Translations under genes and position numbers: made by a program
Shown: piece after piece, positions 9,734-18,100 of the stretch
How the letters are laid out: the number at the start of each line of letters is the position of its first letter
Position numbering within the stretch: position 1 is the first letter of the stretch
Origin: Deinococcus radiotolerans
Lineage (GTDB): Bacteria > Deinococcota > Deinococci > Deinococcales > Deinococcaceae
Direction: 5' to 3'
Assembly (NCBI RefSeq): GCF_014647435.1
Contig: NZ_BMPE01000030.1
Coordinates: 1 to 29,524, forward strand
Length of the DNA: 29,524 nucleotides
The notes under the pieces: model-generated
Databases searched by the model: none
What the model was told of the DNA's origin: nothing
Seen by the model: the letters and a program-made list of their open reading frames with translations, nothing else

Positions 9734-10228
9734 TTAAAGATTCCAGGTGCACAGGCGTCCCTGGTCATTCCACTGTGCAAGGTCGGCGTCCCACGGCAGC
9801 AGTTCTTCGGCGGCCAGCGGAAAGGCCACGAGTAAGCCCTGAGACCGCTTCGTAAAGGCGCTGTGTAGAAACGCCCAGAACTTCCGGAGTTCCTCGCCAC
9901 TCAAAGCCGCCACGGGTAAATCCAGGTTGGACACCAGTAGGTGCCGGACTTCATGCTTCTCGGCGCAGATAGCGTCGAGTTCGGCGATGAGGCGATCGGC
10001 GGAATACCGCAGCAGCCGCTCGCCAGGCCGGAGCCGTCCAACGCGCCAGCGCTGATAGTCGAGGTGCCCGAGGTTCAACCGCGCTGCGATTTCCTTCTCG
10101 CGGCCCAGCCAGCGCTGGGGCAATAACACCATGCCCGTCTTGACATACAGTCCACCGCCAGTCACGCGGCGCACGAGCGCCTCGACCTCCTCCAGCTTCA
10201 AGGCAGTTGTAGCCTCTTCAATCGTCAT
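9734..10228 (-). CDS. Small BREX-operon protein, unrecognised (possible P-loop-less BrxF-like fold)
   Basis: I do not recognise this 164-residue protein with certainty. It starts with an acidic helical segment, then LPQRWLGREKEIAARLNLGHLDYQRWRVGRL. Its second half has an alternating pattern that looks like the Walker-B and sensor strands of an ATPase fold: LLVSNLDLPV, a helix KFWAFLHSAF, then QGLLVAFPL. No Walker A (GxxxxGKS/T) is present. Size and layout recall BrxF, the small ATPase encoded next to brxC in type 3 BREX, but this is inference. The ATG overlaps the end of the DUF4007 gene by 11 nt and the stop is 12 bp before brxC, so it is an integral member of the operon and probably acts with BrxC. 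Confidence 0.65.
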   Translation of the reverse strand: MTIEEATTALKLEEVEALVRRVTGGGLYVKTGMVLLPQRWLGREKEIAARLNLGHLDYQRWRVGRLRPGERLLRYSADRLIAELDAICAEKHEVRHLLVSNLDLPVAALSGEELRKFWAFLHSAFTKRSQGLLVAFPLAAEELLPWDADLAQWNDQGRLCTWNL

Positions 10229-11066
10229 AGATTTCTTCCAGAAGTGCAGCAGGTTTGGGTGGTTTGGTCACCTGATGAGGTGGCGCTTGCTGCCACAGTT
10301 CCAGCACACCTCGCCTTGTGAGCGCCCTGAGTGCCTTGTTGAGCGCGAACTGGCTCAGGAAGAACAGGCGGCCAAAGCCTCCTGGCTCCGACAGGTCGCT
10401 GAGATTGCGGGTCTGAACATGACCATACCGACGTTCCCAATAGTGGGCCAGTGCATAGGCCAAGACACCCAGTGGAACTGGCTCAGCGTCCCCCAAGCGG
10501 TACCCATCGGGAGCCTCCTGCACCAGGTGCAGCGCACCGAGCCCCTCTGGCTTAGTGTACGTTCCTGTGTAGATAGTCGCGCAGGTTCGTAAACTTCGCT
10601 CAGCCAGGGTTCGCCCCTGCGTCGTTTCTACGCTCTTACCCACTTCTTCTGTCAGGTCGTTTGAGCTGAACGTGGCGTCATAGTCGGGAAGGCGCACAGT
10701 AAGGTCATGCCAGAAGCGTGGACCAGGTCCAGAGGGAGCACTCAAGTGGTAGTGCATTAACCACTGCGTGGCCGGGAGCGTCAGCGATGGATCATGTGCC
10801 AACACATGCTGACCAAGCGGAGTCAGCTTGGGAAGACCGAATTCAACGAGACCACAGGACCGGGCGTACCGGGGCATGGCCTTAACGTAATTGGCACCGA
10901 GACTGTCGCGAAGCGCGGCTGAAAACGTGGCTTCATCTCCTCCGTTGGCCAGAATCGGCAAAATGAGTGACATTGCAGGCCGGTTCAACGAGAAACTCTC
11001 GTGGAACATACTTCCAGATCTGTTGTCGGGGTCTGCCGCTTTTGACTGTGCTGTCATACCTTCCAT
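10218..11066 (-). CDS. DUF4007 family protein, first gene of the BREX-like operon
   Basis: This 282-residue protein carries the DUF4007 pattern near its N-terminus: FHESFSLN (21-28), a helix-rich stretch, RYARSCGLVEF (66-76), LTPLGQHVLAHDPSL (81-95) and PATQWLMHYHLSA (98-110). DUF4007 proteins are, from memory, usually encoded beside PAPS-reductase-like genes of DNA sulfur-modification (Dnd-like) and type 4 BREX loci; their biochemical role is not established. The ATG at 11066 is supported by AGGGGGAA about 9 nt upstream. An in-frame ATG three codons later is possible but worse placed. It heads the five-gene operon and is followed with an 11-nt overlap by the small protein. No PAPS reductase gene lies next to it, which is the odd point of this locus. 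It contains a HTH-compatible region, so DNA binding or autoregulation cannot be excluded. Confidence 0.8.
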   Translation of the reverse strand: MEGMTAQSKAADPDNRSGSMFHESFSLNRPAMSLILPILANGGDEATFSAALRDSLGANYVKAMPRYARSCGLVEFGLPKLTPLGQHVLAHDPSLTLPATQWLMHYHLSAPSGPGPRFWHDLTVRLPDYDATFSSNDLTEEVGKSVETTQGRTLAERSLRTCATIYTGTYTKPEGLGALHLVQEAPDGYRLGDAEPVPLGVLAYALAHYWERRYGHVQTRNLSDLSEPGGFGRLFFLSQFALNKALRALTRRGVLELWQQAPPHQVTKPPKPAALLEEIYDD

Positions 11067-11160
11067 ACTCTTAACTTCCCCCTGTCGGCTTCATTTGTAA
11101 TACACCCACTACCTCTTTCAAGGCGGACAAGACGCAAGAAAATAACCTACCCGAGACTCT

Positions 11161-11189
11161 TTAGATCTGCTGGCGATCTAATGATCGCC
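11161..11189. repeat. Overlapping inverted repeats upstream of the BREX-like operon
   Basis: TTAGATC (11161-11167) pairs with GATCTAA (11175-11181), and the overlapping GGCGATC (11172-11178) pairs perfectly with GATCGCC (11183-11189) around TAAT. The two hairpins share bases, so only one can form at a time. Plus-strand TCTCGATTTTTT follows, so the second could be a plus-strand terminator. The site lies about 100 bp upstream of the DUF4007 start, where an operator for the operon would also be expected. A further spaced repeat, ATGGAAC (11210-11216) and GTTCCAT (11237-11243), lies just beyond it. Confidence 0.45.
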
Positions 11190-11893
11190 TCTCGATTTTT
11201 TACGTACTTATGGAACATGCTGTCTTGACTACTTACGTTCCATCATTAAATCGAACGGTCTGGAGACAGCCTGTGATCTCAATGTGGTGACAAGAAAAAA
11301 CAATCAGAATTCAGCCGAGGGTCTGTTTGCCTAGATGCGCCTTAAACCGATCATTGTTAACGGCATACATCTGCATCAGTTGAGGTTACGCTTCGTCATT
11401 CGATAGTCCTCTGTCACACGGCAAGTGGAACTCCACCAGCACGTACTTACGCCGTTCTCAATAAGAGCCTCAAGTGCATCCGGTGATTCCTCGCCGGGGT
11501 CGCATATGATGTCTTTCAACTCGGGCACATTGAGCCACACCGAGAGAGCAAGATCCGTCCTGTCCAGGCCGGAAAAAGAACAGGTGGCTCGGACTTCGGA
11601 AGTGGGCTTCGGTCATGATTTAAACCGACTCTACGCCTGAAGTCCTTTCAACGTTCACGCAAATCAGCAGATTAGTCCGTTCACCCGGTGGGGGATTCCA
11701 TTCACCCATAGATGCGGCCCTCGTCGCAGATCCTTCTCCGTTGTCTGGTAGATTCAGGGGCTAAGGCAAGGCGATTGACGCCATGAGGGATTTTTCCGGT
11801 CCTAGTGCGTTCACCTCTGTTTTTGAGCACAGCAAGGCATACACCCAGGAGTGGGCAATCTTGCAACAGGTGTGACCGGCTAGGTGACGCGCA

Positions 11894-11915
11894 GGTACCG
11901 CTGAACGGCGGTACC
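11894..11915. repeat. Inverted repeat with 8-bp arms
   Basis: GGTACCGC (11894-11901) and GCGGTACC (11908-11915) are perfectly complementary around TGAACG. CTAG flanks the element on both sides at unequal distance. There is no T-run. Function is unknown; an operator or a small structured RNA is possible. Confidence 0.45.
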
Positions 11916-12084
11916 ACTAGGCAGGGCGTGCAATGGTCCGGAATTGGCGCCCCGCGCAGACAGCATGTGGTTTCGTGCCAAGAGCCAGGTGTAGCGGTGA
12001 TAGGGGCGGCGAACAAGGTCATGGTGGTCATGGGTGAATCTCCTGCAACGGCTCCTGAGATGACCTTAGCGTGCGGGTGAGGCG

Positions 12085-12135
12085 CGTCACCTGCTGACGT
12101 GCTCATGGCGCCGCCAATTGCGTCACTAGATGACG
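12085..12135. promoter_or_regulatory. Paired CGTCA-N5-TGACG sites upstream of the addBA-like operon
   Basis: The same dyad occurs twice: CGTCA-CCTGC-TGACG at 12085-12099 and CGTCA-CTAGA-TGACG at 12121-12135. Arms and 5-nt spacer length are identical, and the sites are 36 bp apart start to start. Spacer sequences differ, as expected for a dimer-binding operator. The second site ends 37 bp before the ATG of the first gene of the operon. The WYL-domain regulator at the end of that operon is the obvious candidate to bind here; this link is inference. Confidence 0.5.
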
Positions 12136-12172
12136 TAGGGCCGAAAGACACTGGGGGCTAGGAGGCACCCCC

Positions 12173-12433
12173 ATGAACGACGTTCAACTGACCAGCCACG
12201 CCATCACCCGGTTTCAGGAGCGCTTCGCCGGGAACCTCGGCTGGGCCGCCGCCGCCCAGCGGCTCCTGCGCCTGCTGCGCCGGGCCCGGTTCCTGCGGAT
12301 GTGTGCCGGCAAGGCGCGCCTGTACACCCTGGGGGAGATGCGCTTCGTGGTGCAGGACGGCGCGCTCGTGACGGTGTACCGCCCGACCTACCCAGCGGCT
12401 GCCCCCACCGACGACCTGTGGTGCGTGGCGTGA
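12173..12433 (+). CDS. Small protein with HAxxRFxER start, DUF4258-like
   Basis: This 86-residue protein has a strong ribosome-binding site (GGAGG, 7 nt before the ATG). The N-terminal LTSHAITRFQERF and the C-terminal RFVVQDGALVTVYRP resemble small DUF4258-type proteins (lTxHAxxRxxER ... vvT-v-y), a group with a RelE-like RNase-related fold. The resemblance is by eye and weak. It is basic and Arg-rich in the middle (AQRLLRLLRRARFLRM). It is the first gene after the paired dyad sites and lies 49 bp before the AddB-like gene in the same orientation, so it is probably the first cistron of that operon. It might be a regulator, a toxin or an accessory subunit; no function can be assigned. Confidence 0.65.
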   Translation: MNDVQLTSHAITRFQERFAGNLGWAAAAQRLLRLLRRARFLRMCAGKARLYTLGEMRFVVQDGALVTVYRPTYPAAAPTDDLWCVA

Positions 12434-12482
12434 CGCGGCATCTGCAAGGCTGTGGGCGCGGCGTAGCCGCTCGGGTGACCAC

Positions 12483-15191
12483 GTGACCCGCACCCTGCTC
12501 CAGCACCCGTTTCCCAGCGCCCTGCTGCGGGCCGTCTCGGCGCACTACTCACCGGATATGGCCCTGATCGTGCCGAACGTCCAGGCGGGCCGGGACGTCC
12601 GGGGCACGCTGAGGAACGCGGGGCCCGCGCGGACGCTGACGCAGACGGCGCGCGACGCCCTGCAGGCTGCCGGCTGGCACCCGTTGCTGCCCGGGGCGCG
12701 GGAGGCGTTCTACCGGGACGCGCTGGACGGTCTGGCGTTCGAGTACCTGGGGCCGCTCGCGGACCGGCCGGGCACCCTGGCCCGGCTGGGGGGGCTGATC
12801 GGGGAGCTGCTGCGCTCGAACCTGGAGCCCGGCGCTGTGCAGGCGGTGGCAGGCAGCGCGCGGGAGCGGGACGTGGCGGGCGCGTTCCAGGCGGTGGTGG
12901 CGCGCTGCCGGGCGCTGCGGGTGTACGACGCGGCGGGTGCGGAGTACTTCGCGGCGCGCCTGGACCGGCTGCCGGCGCGGCGGGCTGTCGTGCACGGCTT
13001 CGCGTACTTCGACGCGGCGCAGCTGGCCCTTCTGGACCGGCTGCTCGGGCCGGGATCGCTGCTAACACTCCCGGCCAGTGAAGCGCCCGGCGCGCAGCGC
13101 CGCACGCAGGAGTCCGCTGCGGCGCTGCGCACGCTGGGCACGCTGGGGTTCAGGAATGCCGAAGTGGGCGGTCAGGCGGCGAGCACCGGCGATCAGGTGG
13201 TTGCCGGGTACCTGCAGCGGGGCTCCGGGTCCGCTGGCCTGCGCCGGGAGGAACACGCGGACATCGACGCGGAGGTCCGGGCGTGCCTGCGTCAGGTGCG
13301 GGCGTGGCTGGCGGAGGGCACCCGCCCGGAGCGGCTGGCGGTGATTGTCCGTCACGAGGCCACGTACCTGGGGACGCTGGCGGACGTGGCCCGCGAGTAT
13401 GGCCTGCCGCTGGTGAGCGGGGCGCAGCAGCCGCTGCTGAACACACCGCTGGGGGGCGTGGTGCAGGCCTGGGTGGACGCGCACGCCCGGGCGTGGCAGT
13501 ACGGGGCGGCGCGGCGCCTCCTCACGCATCCGCTGGTGCGGGCCGGGTTTGACCCATTGAGGCGGGCGCGGGCGCTGCAGCCGCAGTGTCCGCCCGGGGC
13601 GGCCGCCTGGGCGCCTGAGCTCGCGTGGCTGGAACTGCCGGCCGAGACCACCTGGCAGGCCGGCCTGCAGGTGCTCGAGCGGCTCGTCGCAGAGCTGGGC
13701 ATCGCGGCGCGGTGCCGGCAGGACCCGGCCCTGAATGTGGCGCTGGGCCTGCTCACCGACCGCCTGGACCGCGAGGCGCAGCGGGACACGCCGTGCCGGC
13801 GCGAGGAGCTGCTGGGCCTGGTGGCGCACGTCCTGCGCTCCACGACCGTGCCCGTCCTGATGGGCCGCAGCGGCGTGCGGGTCGCCAACCCCCTGGCCGC
13901 GCTGGGACGCCGCTTTGATCACGTGTGGGTGCTGGGCCTGGCGGACACGCTGTTCCCGCGGCCCGCTGCCGATCACCCCTTGATTGACAGTGTCGTCCGG
14001 GCGCGGTGGCAGGCGGCCGGCGTGACCCTGCCGGACGCGTCGAGTCTGGCGAGTGTGGAGGAGGCGCTGTTCCTGGGCGCGGTGGGCGGCGCGGGGCTGG
14101 ACGTGGTCCTCAGCCGACCGCTGCGCGGCGTGGACGGCCGGGCCCTGCGGCCCAGCCCGTTCTGGCAGCGGTTCGGTGACGCGGGGGGGCCAGGTGCGCC
14201 GTTGCCTCTGGGCTCGGCTGAGGAACGCGCGCTGCTGCTGGCCCTGGACGGCCAGGTGCCCGCGGCGCTGGAGGCCCGGGTGGCGGTGGAGGTGGACCGT
14301 GACGCGGGCCACGCCGGACCACACGCCGGGCAGCTGGACCGGGGCCTGCCCGTCGCCGCGCGCCGCTGGAGTCCGTCACAGCTGCACGCGGCCGGAGCGT
14401 GCCGCTTCCAGTGGTTCGCGGGGCGCCTGCTGCACCTCGAGGAGCCGCTCGACCCGGACCGCGTGGAGGACCGCCGGGTGACGGGGCTGCTGCTGCACGC
14501 GGCGCTGGACGGCGCGCTGCAGGGTGAGGGGACCGCGGGCGACGGGACGGCCACGGCCCGCACGGCGCGCGCCCACGCAGCCCTGGACCGCAAGGTCGCG
14601 GAACTGCGGCGCAGCGGGGCGCTGCGGGCCGGGCCATTGTGGCCCGTGCAGGCCGAAGAGCTGCGCCGCACCGTGACGCGGGCGGTGCGCAGCCCGGCCT
14701 TCGTGCCGCCCGGGTGGACGCCCGCAGCGCTCGAAGCGCGGCGGGACTTCACCCTCACCGCCGGCGCGCACACCTTCGAGCTGACCGGCATCATCGACCG
14801 GGTGGACCGGACGCCGGACGGCCTGACGGTCACCGACTACAAGACCGGCACGTACATCAGTCAGGTGGTGCAGGGCGCGAGGCTGAATCTGGAGATCCAG
14901 TTGCCGCTGTACATGACGGCCCTGAACGCCGTGAACGGCCGGTACTTCAGCATCGAGCGGGCCGCGGCGCTCGGGGGCGCCGGTCCAGCCGCCGAGGGTG
15001 GGCGGCGCAGGTACACCTGGGCGCAGCACCAGCAGAACGTCACGGCGTTCCTGACGGAACTCGGCGATCACCTGGCGGCGGGGAACGTCGCGCCGAGCCC
15101 GGATCAGGCCCGGCAGGCCTGCACGTCCTGCACGTTCCTGCCGGTGTGCCGGCACCGGGGCGGGGCGCAGGTTGAGGAGGTGCAGGCATGA
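12483..15191 (+). CDS. addB: AddB-like PD-(D/E)XK nuclease with Fe-S cysteines and degenerate helicase body
   Basis: AddB is the non-translocating partner of the AddA helicase-nuclease, which resects double-strand breaks and degrades linear foreign DNA. The 902-residue product ends in a RecB-type nuclease domain: SPSQLHAAGACRF (630-642), GIIDRVD with D772, DYKTG with D785 and K787, and LEIQLPLYMTAL. Four cysteines suited to a 4Fe-4S cluster flank the domain (C640, then C880-x2-C883-x5-C889), as in AddB. The first 600 residues resemble the helicase-derived body of AddB (AVIVRHEATYLGTLADVAREYGLP; FDHVWVLGLADTLFPR). The Walker A normally found near the AddB N-terminus is missing, and the protein is shorter than B. 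subtilis AddB (about 1160). The start is GTG with no strong ribosome-binding site. The stop overlaps the AddA-like start by 4 nt. GC content is very high. Confidence 0.85.
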   Translation: MTRTLLQHPFPSALLRAVSAHYSPDMALIVPNVQAGRDVRGTLRNAGPARTLTQTARDALQAAGWHPLLPGAREAFYRDALDGLAFEYLGPLADRPGTLARLGGLIGELLRSNLEPGAVQAVAGSARERDVAGAFQAVVARCRALRVYDAAGAEYFAARLDRLPARRAVVHGFAYFDAAQLALLDRLLGPGSLLTLPASEAPGAQRRTQESAAALRTLGTLGFRNAEVGGQAASTGDQVVAGYLQRGSGSAGLRREEHADIDAEVRACLRQVRAWLAEGTRPERLAVIVRHEATYLGTLADVAREYGLPLVSGAQQPLLNTPLGGVVQAWVDAHARAWQYGAARRLLTHPLVRAGFDPLRRARALQPQCPPGAAAWAPELAWLELPAETTWQAGLQVLERLVAELGIAARCRQDPALNVALGLLTDRLDREAQRDTPCRREELLGLVAHVLRSTTVPVLMGRSGVRVANPLAALGRRFDHVWVLGLADTLFPRPAADHPLIDSVVRARWQAAGVTLPDASSLASVEEALFLGAVGGAGLDVVLSRPLRGVDGRALRPSPFWQRFGDAGGPGAPLPLGSAEERALLLALDGQVPAALEARVAVEVDRDAGHAGPHAGQLDRGLPVAARRWSPSQLHAAGACRFQWFAGRLLHLEEPLDPDRVEDRRVTGLLLHAALDGALQGEGTAGDGTATARTARAHAALDRKVAELRRSGALRAGPLWPVQAEELRRTVTRAVRSPAFVPPGWTPAALEARRDFTLTAGAHTFELTGIIDRVDRTPDGLTVTDYKTGTYISQVVQGARLNLEIQLPLYMTALNAVNGRYFSIERAAALGGAGPAAEGGRRRYTWAQHQQNVTAFLTELGDHLAAGNVAPSPDQARQACTSCTFLPVCRHRGGAQVEEVQA

Positions 15192-18100
15192 CGGGGGGAT
15201 TCACAGGTCCGCAGCAGCAGGCCATCACGGCGCCTCATTCGGTGGCGATCTCCGCCGGGGCGGGCAGCGGGAAGACCCGGGTGCTCGCCGAGCGCGTGGT
15301 GCACCTGCTCGAGGGGGGCGTCACGCCCGGACAGATCGCGGCGGTGACGTTCACCGAGGCGGCCGCTGCGGAACTGCGCGAGCGCATCGCCACGTATGTG
15401 GAGCACCGCGCGCACGCGGACCCGCCGCGCTGGGCTGCGGTGCAGGCCCGGCTGCCGCTGATGCAGGTCAGCACCATTCACGGCCTGTGCGGCCGGGTGG
15501 CGCGCGAGCACCCGGTGGAAAGCGGCGCCGGCCTGAACTTCGCGGTGCTGGATGAAGCGGAGGCGGCCGAGTGGCTGGACGAGCACCTCACGCCGGTCCT
15601 GGCGGAACTGCCGGTGGAGGTGCTGATCGAGGTGCCCGGGCGCATCCGGGCGGACGTGATCCGCGCGCTGCTGGATGATCCCACCTCGGCCCTCGCGGCG
15701 CTGGACGTCGCGGCCCGCGCGGCTGACCTCAGCGCCGAGGACCGCGCCCGGCGCGCGTGGCAGGGCGCGCAGCCCGCCTGGGACGCGGCCCGCTCGGCCC
15801 TGGCCACGCTGCGGGGCGGCCCGGCCGGGGACGTCCTGGAAGACGCCCGGCAGGCGGCGCTGCGGGCGGGGCCTGCGCCCCTGCTGCGGGGCGGGCTGCG
15901 GGACCTCCGACTCGCCCTCGACGGCGTGAAAGGCAACGTGGGCAAGGGCTGGGACGCGGCGGAGAAGAAGGTGGCCGCTTCAGCCCTGAAGACCCTGCAG
16001 GGGCTCGCCGCGCGGGACGACCTGCTGGGGGAGGCGACCGACGCCTCCCGCGCCCATGACCGGGCGGTGCTGGCCCTGCGGGCGATCTTCACGCACGTGG
16101 TGACCCGCTTCGCGCAGCTCAAGGGTGAACAGGAGGTGGCGACTTTCGCGGACCTGGAGGTCTGCGCGGACCGCGCGCTGGCCTTACCGCAGGTGCGGTC
16201 GTACTACCAGGCGCGCTGGACGCACCTCCTGATCGACGAGGCGCAGGACACCAACCCGGTGCAGTGGCGGATCCTGCAGGCCCTCGCGGACGAGAGCGTC
16301 ACCTTGACCGTCGTCGGGGACGAGAAGCAGAGCATCTACGCCTTCCGCCGCGCGGACGTCGGTGTGTTCCGCGAGGCGCGCCAGACCGTGCAGGAGCGGG
16401 GCGGTGAGGTGATCCGCATGGGCACGTCCTTCCGCACGCATGAGGGCCTGGTCACGGCCGTGAACGCGTTCTTCGCGAGCCTGATGCAGGGCCCGGACCG
16501 CCTGCGGCCCACTGCGGCGACCTTCGAGCCGCTCGACGCCCACCGCCCGGCACACCCGGCCGGGGAGGACGCGCCGAGCGTGGAGGTGCACGCCCTGCTC
16601 GGTGATGAGGCCGGGGCGCTGCGCGGCGCCGAGGCGAACCTGATTGCGGGCCGCATTCAGGCGCTGCTGCTGGAGGGCACACCGGTGTATGACCGTGAGA
16701 CGCGCTCGGTCCGGCCGCTGCGGCTCTCGGATATCGCCGTGCTCTTCCGCGCACGCACCAACCTCGGCGCGTACGAGGACGCCCTGTCCCGCGCGGGGCT
16801 GCCGTACGTGGTGCACGGCGGGCGGGGCCTGTATGACCGCCCCGAGGTGATGGACGCGGTGAGCCTGCTGCGCGCCGTCGCCGACCCCACCGCCGACGTC
16901 CACCTCGCAGCCGTGCTGCGCGGCCCGCACGTGCACCTCACCGACACGCAGCTGCTCGCCATCGGGGAGGACCACGTGAGTGGAGAATGCTTCTGGGACG
17001 CCGCGCAGCGCAGCGCAGATCCGGCCGTGCAGGGGGCAGTGACCCTGATCCGCGCGCTGCGGGAAGCGTCCGTGACCCTCAGCACGTCGCAACTGCTGGC
17101 CGAAGCGGACCGCCGCACGGGGGCGCTGCTCGTACACGCCGCCATGCCGGACGGCCCGCGCCGCGTGGCGAACCTGCGGCTCTTCCAGGGTCTGCTCCGG
17201 CGGTGGGCTCAGGAGGGCCTGCGGGACGTGGTGAGCGTCGCCGATCACCTCGCGCGCCTCGAGCGGCTGGAAGCGCAGGCGCCCGAGGCGGTCAGTCCGC
17301 ACCCGGACGCCGCGCAGCTCATGACCATTCACGGCAGCAAAGGCCTGGAGTTCCCAGTGGTGATCGTCGCCGACGCGCTGCGCCAGGGCGGCGGGCCGGC
17401 CGGGGCGGTGCGCTTCGACGCGCAACTCGGCGTGGCGCTGCGCCTGCCGCGCCTTGAGGAGGACACGCCCGAATGGGCCGCGTTGGAAGCCGCGCAGAAG
17501 GAGCGGCACACCAGCGAATCGGAACGGGTCGCGTACGTCGCCTTCACGCGCGCCGCGGACCTGCTGATCCTGAGCGTGGTGAGCGGCACCGGCCCGGCGC
17601 CCATGAAACGGTTCGAGGCCTTCCTCGGGCACCTGCCCGAGGCGGGCGTGGCGCGCACCTACCTCTCCCCCGCGGAGGTCCCCACCCCAGTGCCGCTGAC
17701 CTTCCGGACGGCGGGCGGCCGGCCGCACCTGGACGTCCACTCCGGCCCGGGCGTGGTTCTGCCCGGCACTCTCCCCGTCACCAGCCTGGGCACCTTCCTG
17801 AGCTGCCCGCGGGCGTTCGCGTACCGGCACCTTGAGGGCCGGTCGCCCCTGGTCACGCTGTGGAGCGCGCGGCACGCCGCGGAGGCCAGCAATCCTGAAG
17901 GCCGCCTCGCCGGGCGGCAGATCGGGGACGCCGTGCACCGCGCCCTCGAGCACGGCTGGACGGCCACCGAGATGCACCGGCACCTGGGTTATTTCGCCGC
18001 TCCGGACCTGAAGACCGTGATCACCCTCGTGGAGAGCTTCCAGGGCGACGCGTACACCAAGGTGCGCGGCCGGCCCTACCAGCGGGAGCGGCCGATCCAG

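Larger units (their letters stand above)
11067..12172. other. Gene-poor region between the BREX-like and AddAB-like operons
   Basis: About 1.1 kb separates two divergently transcribed operons. Frames at 11425-11640 (plus) and 11702-12151 (minus) are open but show no motif, no convincing start signal and an unlikely residue mix, so I do not call them. The AT-rich left part (11090-11410) must contain the BREX-like promoter and holds several inverted repeats. The right part holds an 8-bp-arm repeat at 11894-11915 and paired operator-like sites at 12085-12135. There is no room for an intact brxP or methyltransferase gene. Confidence 0.6.

Noticed and set aside
11702..12151. 149-codon minus-strand frame before the AddAB-like operon
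   Set aside because: Odd composition, no ribosome-binding site, no motif, and it runs across the paired dyads and the upstream region of the operon.
12388..14833. Long open frames on the minus strand opposite the AddB-like gene
   Set aside because: They are Arg/Pro/Ala-rich shadows caused by very high GC content and show no motifs; the plus-strand gene has clear nuclease motifs.
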